A stretch of 64,000 nucleotides of DNA from Bacteroidaceae bacterium (GCA_017451645.1 JAFTNZ010000008.1:1-64000); one strand, 5' to 3'; shown: positions 27,087 to 35,773, counted from the stretch's first letter. Notes: generated from the letters alone by a model not told the origin. A program made the numbers and translations.

Positions 27087-28733
27087 CTAGTTAAAGTACT
27101 TATAAATGATACGCCCTTGAGGCTGGGTATACTCACTACCTATGTTGCCACCAAGAACCGACTCAAGGTAATGACGCAAAACCTCAATATCTGCTCCCCA
27201 ATAGATAGAATCAGGCTTCACACAACTAAGTATGCCGGCCCCCCCTTGTTCTAGAATAAGGTAGTCCAATGTAGCAATCGTGTATTGGCGAGAGAGTTCC
27301 ACCGCCTTATACTCACCACTCTGTTTGTCCAATATTTCTATATGGGAGACACGACGTTCGCCTTCTCCCACATGTGAGAACATTCCTGTTTCAGTATCCT
27401 TCATCACTGGAGATGGAATATCTGGGTCAACCGTAAACCGCAGACCACTGACCTGCATAAATGTACCGGCCTCTGTAGGCAAAGCTGAGACTGCGAACTC
27501 CAATACATCGAGCAACTGCTCTCCAGAGAGCGTACCCGTAGCAATCATATCGCCAAAAGGCATAACATTGTACAAGTCGTTAAACAGAATCTCGCCCCGC
27601 TTTATATTGGTACGGATACCACCACCGTTCACCATCGCAATGTCGGCATCGGTAAAAGAGCGTAGAGCATCGGCACAAAAATCTCCAATATTGGTCTCTT
27701 GTTTACGGACAATGCGGTTTCCTTCGGAATCATAAATCATAAGATCCACATCGCTGTGACCAATGACGAAATTGCCCTTACCGCTGACCTCTTCCTTCAA
27801 TTGCTCGACAAATTGTAGGGTCTCGTTGTCAGCACTCACATTGCCGTTCGTAATATCAATAAGCGAAGATTGTACGGAACCATCAGTATTGATTGTAAGC
27901 TGACCCACATATTGGAAATTAGTTCCAGACGAGGTAAGCAACACAGGCTTACCCTCTTTGTTGTTCACTAATTGTTCTTCGATAACATGGTGGTCGTGAC
28001 CATCAATTACAGCATCCAAGCCCGTAGTATAGGCGATTAAACCCGTAGAATTGGGATGGCCTCCCGTCTTCTCGCTATCGCCCAAATGAGAGAGTGCAAT
28101 GACATAATCGGCCCCGTTCCGGCGGGCTTCGTCTATAAAATGTTGGGCATTCTCGTAAAAGTTCTCGCGCATGAAGCTATAAAGCGGATTGCCCTGCTCA
28201 TCGCTGAGACTTGTCACTGTGCCGCTTGTGGTTGTGGTAAATCCGATATACGCCACATCCACTTCTCCATAACGAACCATATGATAGGCAGGATAGGGAT
28301 AAGTATCTGTCTGTATATTCTTAAGGTTGGCACAGACCACTGGCGCGTCCAATGCTTCTGTCAGGTCAAACATCTGCTGCATTCCGTAATCCAATTCGTG
28401 ATTACCCAAAACCACCACATCATAGCCTACATAATTCATAATCTCAACGATTTGCTCACCTTTCGATATAGCACCCACAAAACCGCCACTTGCAAAATCG
28501 CCACAAGATACGGTTGACACATAATCGGTACGAGATAAACAATCGTTGCGAAGCGATACCAGCATTGGGTAGCCATCGACTGCACAATGGACATCGTTTT
28601 CATAAAGAACGATGATAGGCTCTGTTGGTAAATCGGGCAATCTTTCTTCGAAATTATCCTCATTACAAGCCCCAAATAACAAAACGCATATTAGCGATAT
28701 TATCAATTCATGTTTCATTAAAGTTGTTTTCAT
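27087..28733 (-). CDS. 5'-nucleotidase/UDP-sugar hydrolase-family lipoprotein
   Basis: A 548-aa exported enzyme with lipobox LLFGAC (Cys22). The N-terminal metallophosphatase domain has YENDVHC, CGDF, GNHELDYG, ALSHLG and GHDHH metal-binding motifs. The C-terminal 5_nucleotid_C domain begins near residue 330 (IGHSDVDLMIYDSEGNRIVRKQETNIGDFCADALR, NGGGIR). It hydrolyses nucleoside 5'-phosphates or UDP-sugars at the cell envelope. ATG 28733 or ATG 28718 could be the start. It is AT-richer than the surrounding metabolic genes, and a truncated integrase lies just upstream. Confidence 0.9.
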   Translation of the reverse strand: MKTTLMKHELIISLICVLLFGACNEDNFEERLPDLPTEPIIVLYENDVHCAVDGYPMLVSLRNDCLSRTDYVSTVSCGDFASGGFVGAISKGEQIVEIMNYVGYDVVVLGNHELDYGMQQMFDLTEALDAPVVCANLKNIQTDTYPYPAYHMVRYGEVDVAYIGFTTTTSGTVTSLSDEQGNPLYSFMRENFYENAQHFIDEARRNGADYVIALSHLGDSEKTGGHPNSTGLIAYTTGLDAVIDGHDHHVIEEQLVNNKEGKPVLLTSSGTNFQYVGQLTINTDGSVQSSLIDITNGNVSADNETLQFVEQLKEEVSGKGNFVIGHSDVDLMIYDSEGNRIVRKQETNIGDFCADALRSFTDADIAMVNGGGIRTNIKRGEILFNDLYNVMPFGDMIATGTLSGEQLLDVLEFAVSALPTEAGTFMQVSGLRFTVDPDIPSPVMKDTETGMFSHVGEGERRVSHIEILDKQSGEYKAVELSRQYTIATLDYLILEQGGAGILSCVKPDSIYWGADIEVLRHYLESVLGGNIGSEYTQPQGRIIYKYFN

Positions 28734-28764
28734 AGATTAAAACTATTTTATTTTCATTCTTCGA

Positions 28765-28917
28765 TTAGCCGATGAAATGGCTCCAGTCGGACATCAGACC
28801 TGTGACATTTACAACCTTTGTTACTCGTGGATAGTTGGACTTGAAGAAAATCATTTCCAACTTAACCATTGATGGGTCTTTGGGGTTTGCGTGCCCCTTG
28901 ATGTTAATAGTGTACAT
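28765..28917 (-). pseudogene. N-terminal fragment of a mobile-element tyrosine recombinase
   Basis: A 50-residue reading frame too short for usual gene lists. It reads MYTINIKGHANPKDPSMVKL and continues EMIFFKSNYPRVTKVVNVTG, then breaks off at LMSDW with a stop after SHFIG. This matches the N-terminal arm-binding part of Bacteroides integrases of conjugative and mobilizable elements. The SAM-like core and catalytic domain (R-H-R-Y) are absent. The upstream segment keeps repeats typical of integrase-att regions. Confidence 0.75.
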
Positions 28918-28922
28918 AAAAA

Positions 28923-29095
28923 GACAAGGTGTTAAGGTGTTTAGTTGTTACTTTAATTTTGTTTAAGTAGCCCTAATTGGTCTTAATTAGACTACATAAA
29001 AGACTACATGAGAAGAGTAGGATCTTCGAAAAATTAAAGTTTAGACGAGTTTTTTACGGATGATCCGTACTTGTCTAACAACTCAACACCTTGTC
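28923..29095. repeat. Inverted repeat upstream of the integrase fragment
   Basis: GACAAGGTGTT with AGTTGTTA at 28923-28950 recurs inverted at 29074-29095 (GACAAGGTGTTGAGTTGTTA on the minus strand). The left copy has a 9-bp extra piece that duplicates AAGGTGTT. Between them are CTAATT/AATTAG (28973-28990), a TACGGAT-G-ATCCGTA palindrome (29055-29069) and AGACTACAT direct repeats. The set looks like binding sites or a recombination region of the former element. Confidence 0.5.
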
Positions 29096-29133
29096 AATCA
29101 ATAGTATTTGGAATGCCTATTTATATATTCCGT

Positions 29134-29165
29134 AAAAAGGACTGCCCTTTACGGGCAGCCTTTTA
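29134..29165. terminator. Terminator downstream of mutB
   Basis: AAAAAGGACTGCCC-TTTA-GGGCAGCCTTTTAT forms a strong hairpin with A and T runs. It lies just after mutB, which runs on the minus strand. Confidence 0.8.
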
Positions 29166-29186
29166 TTTTATGCATACTATAAAGGA

Positions 29187-31331
29187 TTACTCCTCTAATA
29201 ACATCTCCAAAATCTGGCATGCGGCTTTTGATACGGATGTACCAGGGCCGAAGATGGCGGCTACGCCTGCCTGATAGAGGAAGTCGTAATCCTGAGCGGG
29301 GATAACACCACCGGCAATCACCATGATGTCTTCACGACCAAGTTTCTTCAACTCATCGATAATCTGCGGCACGAGAGTCTTGTGTCCGGCGGCGAGTGAA
29401 GATACACCTACGATGTGTACGTCGTTCTCCACGGCATCACGGGCAGCCTCGGCAGGAGTCTGGAAGAGCGGTCCCATATCCACATCGAAGCCACAATCGG
29501 CATAACCGGTAGCTACAACCTTTGCACCACGGTCGTGTCCGTCCTGACCCATCTTGGCAATCATGATACGCGGACGACGTCCCTCTTTCTTCGCAAATTC
29601 TTCGGTCAGTTCGCACGCACGTACGAAATCTGCATCCTTCTTGTTTTCTGATGAATACACGCCTGATATAGTTCTAATTATTGCTTTGTAACGTCCAACA
29701 ACCTTTTCGCAAGCATCGGAGATTTCGCCCAATGTTGCACGCACGCGAGCGGCCTCTACGGCCAACTCCAACAGGTTGCCTTCCTTTGTCTCCACACAAC
29801 GGGTGATGGCTTCGAGTGCCTTCTGCACTTCGGCCTCGTTGCGACCTTCCTTCAGACGCTTGAGGTTTTCAATCTGCTCGAGACGTACGGCGGTGTTATC
29901 AACCTCCAGGATGTCGATGGGGTCTTCCTTCTCCAGACGGTACTTGTTAGTACCCACAATCGTCTGTGTGCCACCGTCGATACGTGCCTGAGTGCGGGCT
30001 GCGGCCTCTTCGATACGCATCTTGGGGATACCTGTCTCGATAGCCTTGGCCATACCTCCGAGGCTTTCGATTTCCTGAATGTGCTCCCATGCACGGTGAG
30101 CCAACTCGTTGGTCAATGCCTCTACGTAATAAGAACCGCCCCATGGGTCAACGTTCTTGCACACGTTGGTCTCTTCCTGAATGTAAATCTGAGTGTTACG
30201 GGCAATACGCGCCGAGAAGTCGGTGGGCAATGCAATGGCTTCGTCCAATGCATTGGTGTGGAGTGACTGAGTATGTCCGAGGGCAGCGGCCATCGCTTCG
30301 ATACAGGTACGTCCTACGTTGTTGAACGGATCCTGCTCGGTGAGACTCCAGCCTGAAGTCTGTGAGTGGGTACGAAGAGCCAATGACTTAGGATTCTTCG
30401 GGTTGAATTGCTTCACAATCTTGGCCCACAACATACGGGCGGCACGCATCTTGGCAATCTCCATAAAGTGGTTCATACCAATGGCCCAGAAGAATGAGAG
30501 ACGCGGTGCAAAGGCATCGATGTCGATACCTGCGGCCACACCGGCACGGAGGTATTCAAGACCATCGGCAAGGGTGTAAGCCAATTCGATGTCGGCCGTA
30601 GCACCGGCTTCCTGCATGTGGTAACCCGAGATGGAGATGCTATTGAACTTAGGCATCTTCTGTGAAGTATATTCGAAGATGTCTGAGATAATTTTCATGG
30701 AGAATGCGGGCGGATAGATGTAGGTATTACGCACCATAAACTCCTTCAAGATGTCATTCTGGATGGTACCTGCCATCTCTTCCAACTTGGCGCCCTGCTC
30801 CAATCCTGCATTGATGTAGAAGGCAAGGACGGGAAGTACGGCTCCGTTCATGGTCATTGACACGGACATCTTGTTCAAAGGAATACCGTCGAACAATACC
30901 TTCATGTTCTCCAATGAGCAGATGGACACACCTGCCTTACCTACATCGCCTACCACACGTTCGTGGTCGGGGTCGTATCCACGGTGTGTGGGGAGGTCGA
31001 AGGCAACGGAAAGTCCCTTCTGACCACTGGCCAAGTTACGACGATAGAATGCGTTACTCTCCTCGGCGGTAGAGAATCCGGCATACTGGCGGATTGTCCA
31101 CGGACGGAAAGTGTACATCATTGAATAAGGGCCACGGAGATAAGGAGGAATACCGGCCACATAGTCGAGGTGCTCCATTCCTTCGAGGTCTTCCTTCGTA
31201 TATACCGGCTTCACATCAATCTGCTCCGGTGTCTTCCAATTGGCTTCAATGCCATTGGCTTGTTGCCATTCAGCCCCATTCTGAGCTTTGAATCCGGCAA
31301 ACACGTCTATATCTTTAAAATTCTTACGCAT
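29187..31331 (-). CDS. mutB: Methylmalonyl-CoA mutase, large (catalytic) subunit
   Basis: A 714-aa B12-dependent enzyme that interconverts succinyl-CoA and methylmalonyl-CoA for propionate production. The N-terminal TIM barrel includes [11 protein letters not shown] and the substrate region THSQTSG. The C-terminal cobalamin domain carries the ligand motif GQDGHDRG (DxHxxG) with [14 protein letters not shown]. The start [11 protein letters not shown] at 31331 is chosen; the longer reading from 31370 would run into the inverted repeat. The start is only 18 bp from the left arm of the GxxExxY cassette. Confidence 0.95.
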   Translation of the reverse strand: MRKNFKDIDVFAGFKAQNGAEWQQANGIEANWKTPEQIDVKPVYTKEDLEGMEHLDYVAGIPPYLRGPYSMMYTFRPWTIRQYAGFSTAEESNAFYRRNLASGQKGLSVAFDLPTHRGYDPDHERVVGDVGKAGVSICSLENMKVLFDGIPLNKMSVSMTMNGAVLPVLAFYINAGLEQGAKLEEMAGTIQNDILKEFMVRNTYIYPPAFSMKIISDIFEYTSQKMPKFNSISISGYHMQEAGATADIELAYTLADGLEYLRAGVAAGIDIDAFAPRLSFFWAIGMNHFMEIAKMRAARMLWAKIVKQFNPKNPKSLALRTHSQTSGWSLTEQDPFNNVGRTCIEAMAAALGHTQSLHTNALDEAIALPTDFSARIARNTQIYIQEETNVCKNVDPWGGSYYVEALTNELAHRAWEHIQEIESLGGMAKAIETGIPKMRIEEAAARTQARIDGGTQTIVGTNKYRLEKEDPIDILEVDNTAVRLEQIENLKRLKEGRNEAEVQKALEAITRCVETKEGNLLELAVEAARVRATLGEISDACEKVVGRYKAIIRTISGVYSSENKKDADFVRACELTEEFAKKEGRRPRIMIAKMGQDGHDRGAKVVATGYADCGFDVDMGPLFQTPAEAARDAVENDVHIVGVSSLAAGHKTLVPQIIDELKKLGREDIMVIAGGVIPAQDYDFLYQAGVAAIFGPGTSVSKAACQILEMLLEE

Positions 31332-31348
31332 ATTCTTATTTATTTTTA

Positions 31349-31376
31349 GAACACAGAGACACGGAGACACAGAGTT
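31349..31376. repeat. Left arm of 28-bp inverted repeat (GxxExxY cassette)
   Basis: The arm starts GAACACAGAG, passes ACACGGAGACAC and ends AGAGTT. It is the exact reverse complement of 31786-31813 over all 28 positions. The unit CACAGAG occurs twice inside the arm. Confidence 0.95.
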
Positions 31377-31382
31377 TTTTAT

Positions 31383-31781
31383 TTAAAGTTCTCCATTTAT
31401 CCGTCTCTTTACTCCTTGCGTCAATACAGGGACATTGAAATTTATCAGTAATCCCAATTTTTTATTGGCCAATTTCAGATAAGTCAACAATTGGACTTCA
31501 TGTACGGTCTTTAGTTCTTCAACAGATTTAAGTTCCACTACAATTTCGTCCTCTACTAACAAATCTATTTTGAATTCCTTATCCAATTTAACTCCTTTAT
31601 AATATAACGGGAGAATTACTTGACTCTCAACACGAAGTCCTCGGTTCTGTAATTCTTCAACCATGCAAGTCTCATAAACCGATTCCAATAAACCTGGGCC
31701 GAGTTCCTTGTGAACTTCAATCGCCGCACCTATGATATATTGGCTCAAATAATTATATGTTTCTCGCGTAAAGTTAAACAT
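31383..31781 (-). CDS. GxxExxY protein (PD-(D/E)XK nuclease-like fold)
   Basis: A 132-aa protein with the family motif GLLESVYE (GxxExxY) after AAIEVHKELGPG, then a PD-(D/E)XK-like core: EFKIDLLVEDEIVVELKSV with Asp and Glu-x-Lys, followed by VHEVQLLTYLKLANKKLGLLINF. The family (TIGR04256, PDDEXK_3) is widespread but of unknown function; nuclease activity is only suggested by the fold. It sits between mutA and mutB on the same strand and inside a perfect 28-bp inverted repeat, 4 bp from the right arm and 6 bp from the left arm. Confidence 0.9.
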   Translation of the reverse strand: MFNFTRETYNYLSQYIIGAAIEVHKELGPGLLESVYETCMVEELQNRGLRVESQVILPLYYKGVKLDKEFKIDLLVEDEIVVELKSVEELKTVHEVQLLTYLKLANKKLGLLINFNVPVLTQGVKRRINGEL

Positions 31782-31785
31782 AAAG

Positions 31786-31813
31786 AACTCTGTGTCTCCG
31801 TGTCTCTGTGTTC
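31786..31813. repeat. Right arm of 28-bp inverted repeat (GxxExxY cassette)
   Basis: Perfect inverse of 31349-31376. The mutA stop codon lies 8 bp to the right. With the left arm it could form a 28-bp stem in the mut transcript around a loop of about 409 nt that contains the GxxExxY ORF. Confidence 0.95.
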
Positions 31814-31821
31814 AAACAAAC

Positions 31822-33687
31822 TTATTTTAATAGTTTCGCATTATACCCACGCAGGGTTTCCAATACGTTGCAACGCACGTGGATGAAGTTCTCGATGCCG
31901 GCAGCTTTCAGGTCGTCCATGCAAGCGGGAGCACCGGCCACGATGAACATGGCACGTCCGTTGAGCGCCTGGTAGGCAGGGATAGCGTATTCGGCATACT
32001 CGTCGTCGCTTGAGCAGAGCACCACGATGTCGGCACCAGCCTTCATGGCAGCCTCTACACCTTCTTCCACGGTGGGGAAGCCAAGGTTGTCAATCACTTC
32101 ATATCCGGCACAAGCCAAGAAGTTGCATGAGAATTGAGCACGAGCCTGACGCATGGCCAGGTTACCGATGGTCAGCATGAATGCTTTCGGACGTTTGCTT
32201 GAGTTCTCAGTCTCTAAACGGAGAGCCTCGAACTCACTGGCGGCACGACTCTTGTCCAATGTGGCGAACGGCTTTTCACATTCATGTTTGTGTTCGCCAC
32301 CACAACAGCACTGACATCCCATCGGTGCCTTGCCTTCAGAAAGTTCGGTAAAGTTAGGATATTGGTTGGTACCGAGGAGTATCTCGCGACGCTTTGACAC
32401 GGCTTCGTGACGTGCCTGATTGCTGGCATTCACGGCCTCTTGCACCTTGCCGGCCTTGATGGCGGCCATCATACCGCCTTCCTCTTCCACACCGAGGAAA
32501 ATTGTCCAAGCCTGTTGGGCAATGCTTGCGGTCAGGTTTTCTATATAATAAGAACCTGCGGCAGGGTCAACCACCTTGTCGAAGTGACACTCTTCTTTGA
32601 GGAGGAGTTGCTGGTTGCGGGCAATGCGCTCAGAGAAGTCATCGGCCACCTGATAAGCCTTGTCGAAGGGAGACACGGTGATAGAGTCCACACCGGCAAG
32701 GGCTGCACTCATGGCCTCTGTCTGAGTACGGAGCATGTTTACGTGTGCATCAAACAAGGTGAGGTTGAACGTTGAAGTCTCGGCGTGAGCCTTCATCTTG
32801 CAAGCGCAATCGCACTTGGGCTCATACTGCTTCACGATGTTTGCCCAAAGCATGCGTGCGGCACGGAATTTGGCAATCTCGAGGAAGTAGTTCGAACTGA
32901 TACCGAAGTTGAACTTGATTTTCTTGGCCGCTTCGGTAGCATCCACACCGGCTTCTACGAGAGCGTTCAAGTATTCGTTACCCCAAGCAAGGGCGTAACC
33001 CAACTCCTGACTGATGTACGAACCGGCATTGTTCAGCTCAATGGCGTTCACCGTGATGCAACGATACTTCGGCAAAGCCTTCATCACCTCTACCAATTCC
33101 TTGGCGGTAGCAACGTAGTTTGTCAAGTCCTTACCGCGCACCATCATCTTGCCCATGGGGTCGTAGTTGACAGAGCCACGCAAGGCGTTGAGGTCATATC
33201 CTTTCTGAGTGAAATAGGCTACCAGCAAGTTGGCCAGCATGACGGTGGCACCTTGGCAGGTAGAGAAGTTAAGTTCGATGCAATCGGCACAGATGCCGTC
33301 GAGGAGTGTAGCGATGAACTCGGCACTCAAGTCCTTCTTGCGGAGGCTGAAGCCCAATGAATCCACACCTTTGTTCAAGATGTCCAGTGCCTTGGCGTTA
33401 GCCTCTTTCGGGCAATCCACCTTGATATCCTGACGCACCAGCCAAGTGTTATCATTCTTTTTTGTACCACGCAAGTAGGGGAACTCGCCGGGCAAAGCCT
33501 CGGTAGTCTTCAGGTTCTCCAGGTCCTCCTTGCGATAGAAGGGCTTCACTTTAAAACCCTCATTGGTCTTCCAAACCAATTTCTTTTCAAAGTCCGCGCC
33601 CTTCAAGTCAACATTGATCTTGTCCAACCACTCTTGGGTAGAGACCGGCGCAAAGTCAGCGAAAAGTTTTTCTTTACTATTTGCCAT
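31822..33687 (-). CDS. mutA: Methylmalonyl-CoA mutase, small subunit
   Basis: A 621-aa small subunit of the heterodimeric mutase. It keeps the barrel and a B12-domain-like C-terminus but lacks the DxHxxG cobalamin ligand (TIGNLAMRQARAQF is found there), as expected for the non-catalytic subunit. It carries two odd cysteine clusters: CDCAC at residues 292-296 and CQCCCGGEHKHEC at 458-470. The promoter is at 33757. It is followed by the GxxExxY cassette and then mutB, whereas these genes usually lie close together. Confidence 0.93.
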   Translation of the reverse strand: MANSKEKLFADFAPVSTQEWLDKINVDLKGADFEKKLVWKTNEGFKVKPFYRKEDLENLKTTEALPGEFPYLRGTKKNDNTWLVRQDIKVDCPKEANAKALDILNKGVDSLGFSLRKKDLSAEFIATLLDGICADCIELNFSTCQGATVMLANLLVAYFTQKGYDLNALRGSVNYDPMGKMMVRGKDLTNYVATAKELVEVMKALPKYRCITVNAIELNNAGSYISQELGYALAWGNEYLNALVEAGVDATEAAKKIKFNFGISSNYFLEIAKFRAARMLWANIVKQYEPKCDCACKMKAHAETSTFNLTLFDAHVNMLRTQTEAMSAALAGVDSITVSPFDKAYQVADDFSERIARNQQLLLKEECHFDKVVDPAAGSYYIENLTASIAQQAWTIFLGVEEEGGMMAAIKAGKVQEAVNASNQARHEAVSKRREILLGTNQYPNFTELSEGKAPMGCQCCCGGEHKHECEKPFATLDKSRAASEFEALRLETENSSKRPKAFMLTIGNLAMRQARAQFSCNFLACAGYEVIDNLGFPTVEEGVEAAMKAGADIVVLCSSDDEYAEYAIPAYQALNGRAMFIVAGAPACMDDLKAAGIENFIHVRCNVLETLRGYNAKLLK

Positions 33688-33756
33688 AGTCTTGTTTTAG
33701 ATTATTATTAATGTTATACAGTTTGCGTTCTACTATCTCTTAATCTTAATAAAGCG

Positions 33757-33764
33757 CAAAAATA
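33757..33764 (-). promoter_or_regulatory. mutA promoter -7 box
   Basis: Minus-strand TATTTTTG, about 60-70 nt before the mutA start codon. Confidence 0.6.
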
Positions 33765-33881
33765 AGGAATAAAAACGATGTAGAGAAAATTTTCCCCGAT
33801 TTTCCTTTAGGAAAATGTTTTTTTTAATAGAAGGTTCTTCAATTTGGTTGAGGTCCCATTTTGAGGATATATACTACAACT

Positions 33882-33940
33882 GCAAAGTAATATATACTCC
33901 ATTGGCAAAATAAGTGCACTCTGTTGGCAAGGTAAGTGCA
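33882..33940. repeat. Three phased direct repeats upstream of mutA
   Basis: GCAAAGTAA (33882), GCAAAATAA (33905) and GCAAGGTAA (33927) lie 23 and 22 bp apart. The last two are longer: TTGGCAARRTAAGTGCA. Read on the minus strand each resembles TAnnTTG(C), a promoter-like box. Confidence 0.6.
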
Positions 33941-33966
33941 ATTGAAAAAGAGATTCCAAACAAAAA

Positions 33967-34030
33967 GACACGGAATAACAGGACTTCTTCTTCTCCGAAA
34001 CGAAATTCAGAACCTCTGTTACTCCGTGCC
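33967..34030. repeat. Inverted repeat with ACACGGA arms
   Basis: GACACGGAATAACAGG (33967-33982) and CCTCTGTTACTCCGTGCC (34013-34030) pair at about 14 of 16 positions around a loop of 30 bp. The arms resemble those of the GxxExxY cassette 2 kb away (ACACGGAG). Confidence 0.65.
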
Positions 34031-34075
34031 TCAATGAAGTTTAATTCAAGCTGTTGTTATAATGTAACTTGCTTG

Positions 34076-34747
34076 TTATTTGTTGCATTTGTCACAGCTG
34101 AGCACTTTCCAAACGAGAGCAGAAAGAGTAGCACCAACAAACGGGCCAACGATGAATACCCAAAGTTGTGCAAGTGCATCGCCACCCTCAAATACGGCAG
34201 GAGCTATACTACGAGCTGGATTAACGGAAGTTCCGGTGTAGTGAATTCCGACCAAATGGATGAGAATCAGTGAAAGACCGATGGCGAGACCTGCGAAATT
34301 TCCAGCCCCTACTTTGCTGTCAGTTGTGCCCAAAACGACCAATACGAAGATGAAAGTCAGAACAATTTCTGCAATCAGACCATTCATCACATCACCAGAG
34401 CAGGCGTTTGCACCTGTGGCTGTTCCTTCAGGAGTCAAACCTGATACTAATAGAGCCAAAAGAGCAGAACCGATGAAAGCACCGATTACCTGGAAAACCA
34501 TGTACATGGCTGCATCTTTACCGCTAATGCGTCCTGTCAGGAGGCATCCCAATGTTATTGCAGGGTTGATGTGGCAACCACTGATACCACCAATAGTGTA
34601 GGCCATGGCTACAACGGCCAATCCGAAAGCTACGGCTGTTCCAATGACAGAAGCAGGATCTACACCGCAATTGAGGCTAACGGCTGTGCCGCAACCCATC
34701 AGTACAAGAACCATTGTACCGATCATTTCTGCTAAGTACTTTTTCAT
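34076..34747 (-). CDS. aqpZ: Aquaporin Z-type water channel
   Basis: A 223-aa MIP-family channel with six membrane helices and both NPA loops: GCHINPAIT (about 58-66) and TSVNPARS (about 172-179). The short loops and overall length fit AqpZ rather than glycerol facilitators. Sits in the inner membrane and conducts water. It is divergent from proC; its promoter box is at 34789. Confidence 0.9.
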   Translation of the reverse strand: MKKYLAEMIGTMVLVLMGCGTAVSLNCGVDPASVIGTAVAFGLAVVAMAYTIGGISGCHINPAITLGCLLTGRISGKDAAMYMVFQVIGAFIGSALLALLVSGLTPEGTATGANACSGDVMNGLIAEIVLTFIFVLVVLGTTDSKVGAGNFAGLAIGLSLILIHLVGIHYTGTSVNPARSIAPAVFEGGDALAQLWVFIVGPFVGATLSALVWKVLSCDKCNK

Positions 34748-34788
34748 GTCTTTAAATGTTTGTTTGAATAATTAATAATTAACATCGG

Positions 34789-34796
34789 CAAAGTTA
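34789..34796 (-). promoter_or_regulatory. aqpZ promoter -7 box
   Basis: Minus-strand TAACTTTG fits TAnnTTTG, about 40 nt before the start codon. Confidence 0.5.
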
Positions 34797-34912
34797 GTAC
34801 ATTTAATATTAACAGAAAAGGATTTTTATCAAAAATGACACGTGAAAATATAAAAAAGTTGTGCCTGATACGTTTTTTTTGTGAAAAAACATTTGAGATG
34901 AAGCTAATTGAG

Positions 34913-34920
34913 TATCTTTG
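34913..34920 (+). promoter_or_regulatory. proC promoter -7 box
   Basis: TATCTTTG with TTTG at 34892-34895. It lies 23 nt before ATG 34943 and so excludes the upstream in-frame ATG at 34835. Confidence 0.65.
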
Positions 34921-34942
34921 CAACAGAAAAAATCAGATAGAT

Positions 34943-35716
34943 ATGAAAGTAACAATTATCGGAGCTGGAAATATGGGTGGTGCCATAGCCCGTGGATTGG
35001 CTAAAGGGCATATGGTGAAAGTAGCGGACATTACTGTTTCTGATCCTTCTGTTCCAATATTGCAATCGCTGAAAAAAGATTATCCGGAAATGGCTGTGAC
35101 GGGAAATAATGCAGAAGCCGTTCGGGATGCGGAATTGATAATAGTGGCAGTGAAGCCTTGGCTGATGCAGAGTGTGTTGAGTGGACTGACTTGGCGCAAG
35201 GAACAGGTGTTGGTATCAGTTGCAGCCGGGGTCACTTTTGAACAATTGGTGGAATTTACAGGAAATATAGGTATGACGATGTTCCGTTTGATTCCCAATA
35301 CGGCTATTTCCCAATTGGAAAGCATGACCCTTATAGCTTCGTACAAAGCGACTCCGGAACAAGAGGAGTTGTTGCTCGGATTGTTTAATGAGATGGGATT
35401 GGCTATGCTCGTCCCTGAATCCCAAATGGGAGCAGCCACGGCTGTCACTTCTTGTGGTATAGCCTACGTGTTGAAGTATATACAAGCAGCCATGCAGGCC
35501 GGTGTAGAGATGGGGCTGTATCCAAAGGATGCTCAGCGCATGGTGGCTCAGAGTGTAAAGGGGGCTGCTGCTCTTATTTTGGAAAATGATACCCATCCGG
35601 CGGTGGAAATCGATAAAGTGACGACTCCCGGAGGTATAACCATCAAAGGATTGAATGAATTGGAACATGCCGGATTTACTTCTGCGATAGTGAAAGCCAT
35701 GAAGGCAAGCCGGTGA
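34943..35716 (+). CDS. proC: Pyrroline-5-carboxylate reductase
   Basis: Last step of proline synthesis: reduces pyrroline-5-carboxylate with NAD(P)H. The 257-aa protein starts MKVTIIGAGNMGGAIARGL with the Rossmann loop, and contains the family signature DKVTTPGGITIKGLNELE near the C-terminus. The start at 34943 is set by the promoter at 34913 and by family length. The XRE-cupin gene follows after 57 bp. Confidence 0.94.
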   Translation: MKVTIIGAGNMGGAIARGLAKGHMVKVADITVSDPSVPILQSLKKDYPEMAVTGNNAEAVRDAELIIVAVKPWLMQSVLSGLTWRKEQVLVSVAAGVTFEQLVEFTGNIGMTMFRLIPNTAISQLESMTLIASYKATPEQEELLLGLFNEMGLAMLVPESQMGAATAVTSCGIAYVLKYIQAAMQAGVEMGLYPKDAQRMVAQSVKGAAALILENDTHPAVEIDKVTTPGGITIKGLNELEHAGFTSAIVKAMKASR

Positions 35717-35773
35717 ATACAGAGTGAAAGTGTGAATTGAGAAAATTTTGTCAAATTATATAATAGGAATACA

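Larger units (their letters stand above)
33688..34075. other. mutA upstream region with repeats
   Basis: 388 bp without a gene. From left to right: mutA promoter (33757), a hairpin ATTTTCC-TTTA-GGAAAAT near 33796-33813 followed by T8, the three phased GGCAA-type units (33882-33935), and an inverted repeat with ACACGGA-type arms (33967-34030). Confidence 0.7.

Noticed and set aside
31332-31370. Longer mutB start at 31370.
   Set aside because: The extra residues are encoded by the inverted-repeat arm; [11 protein letters not shown] at 31331 is the family start.
33688-33756. Cobalamin riboswitch upstream of mutA.
   Set aside because: No B12-box or long structured leader is visible in the 60-70 nt leader.
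33796-33813. Hairpin ATTTTCC-TTTA-GGAAAAT with T-run as a terminator.
   Set aside because: The T-run is on the plus strand, where no upstream gene ends; it may be incidental.
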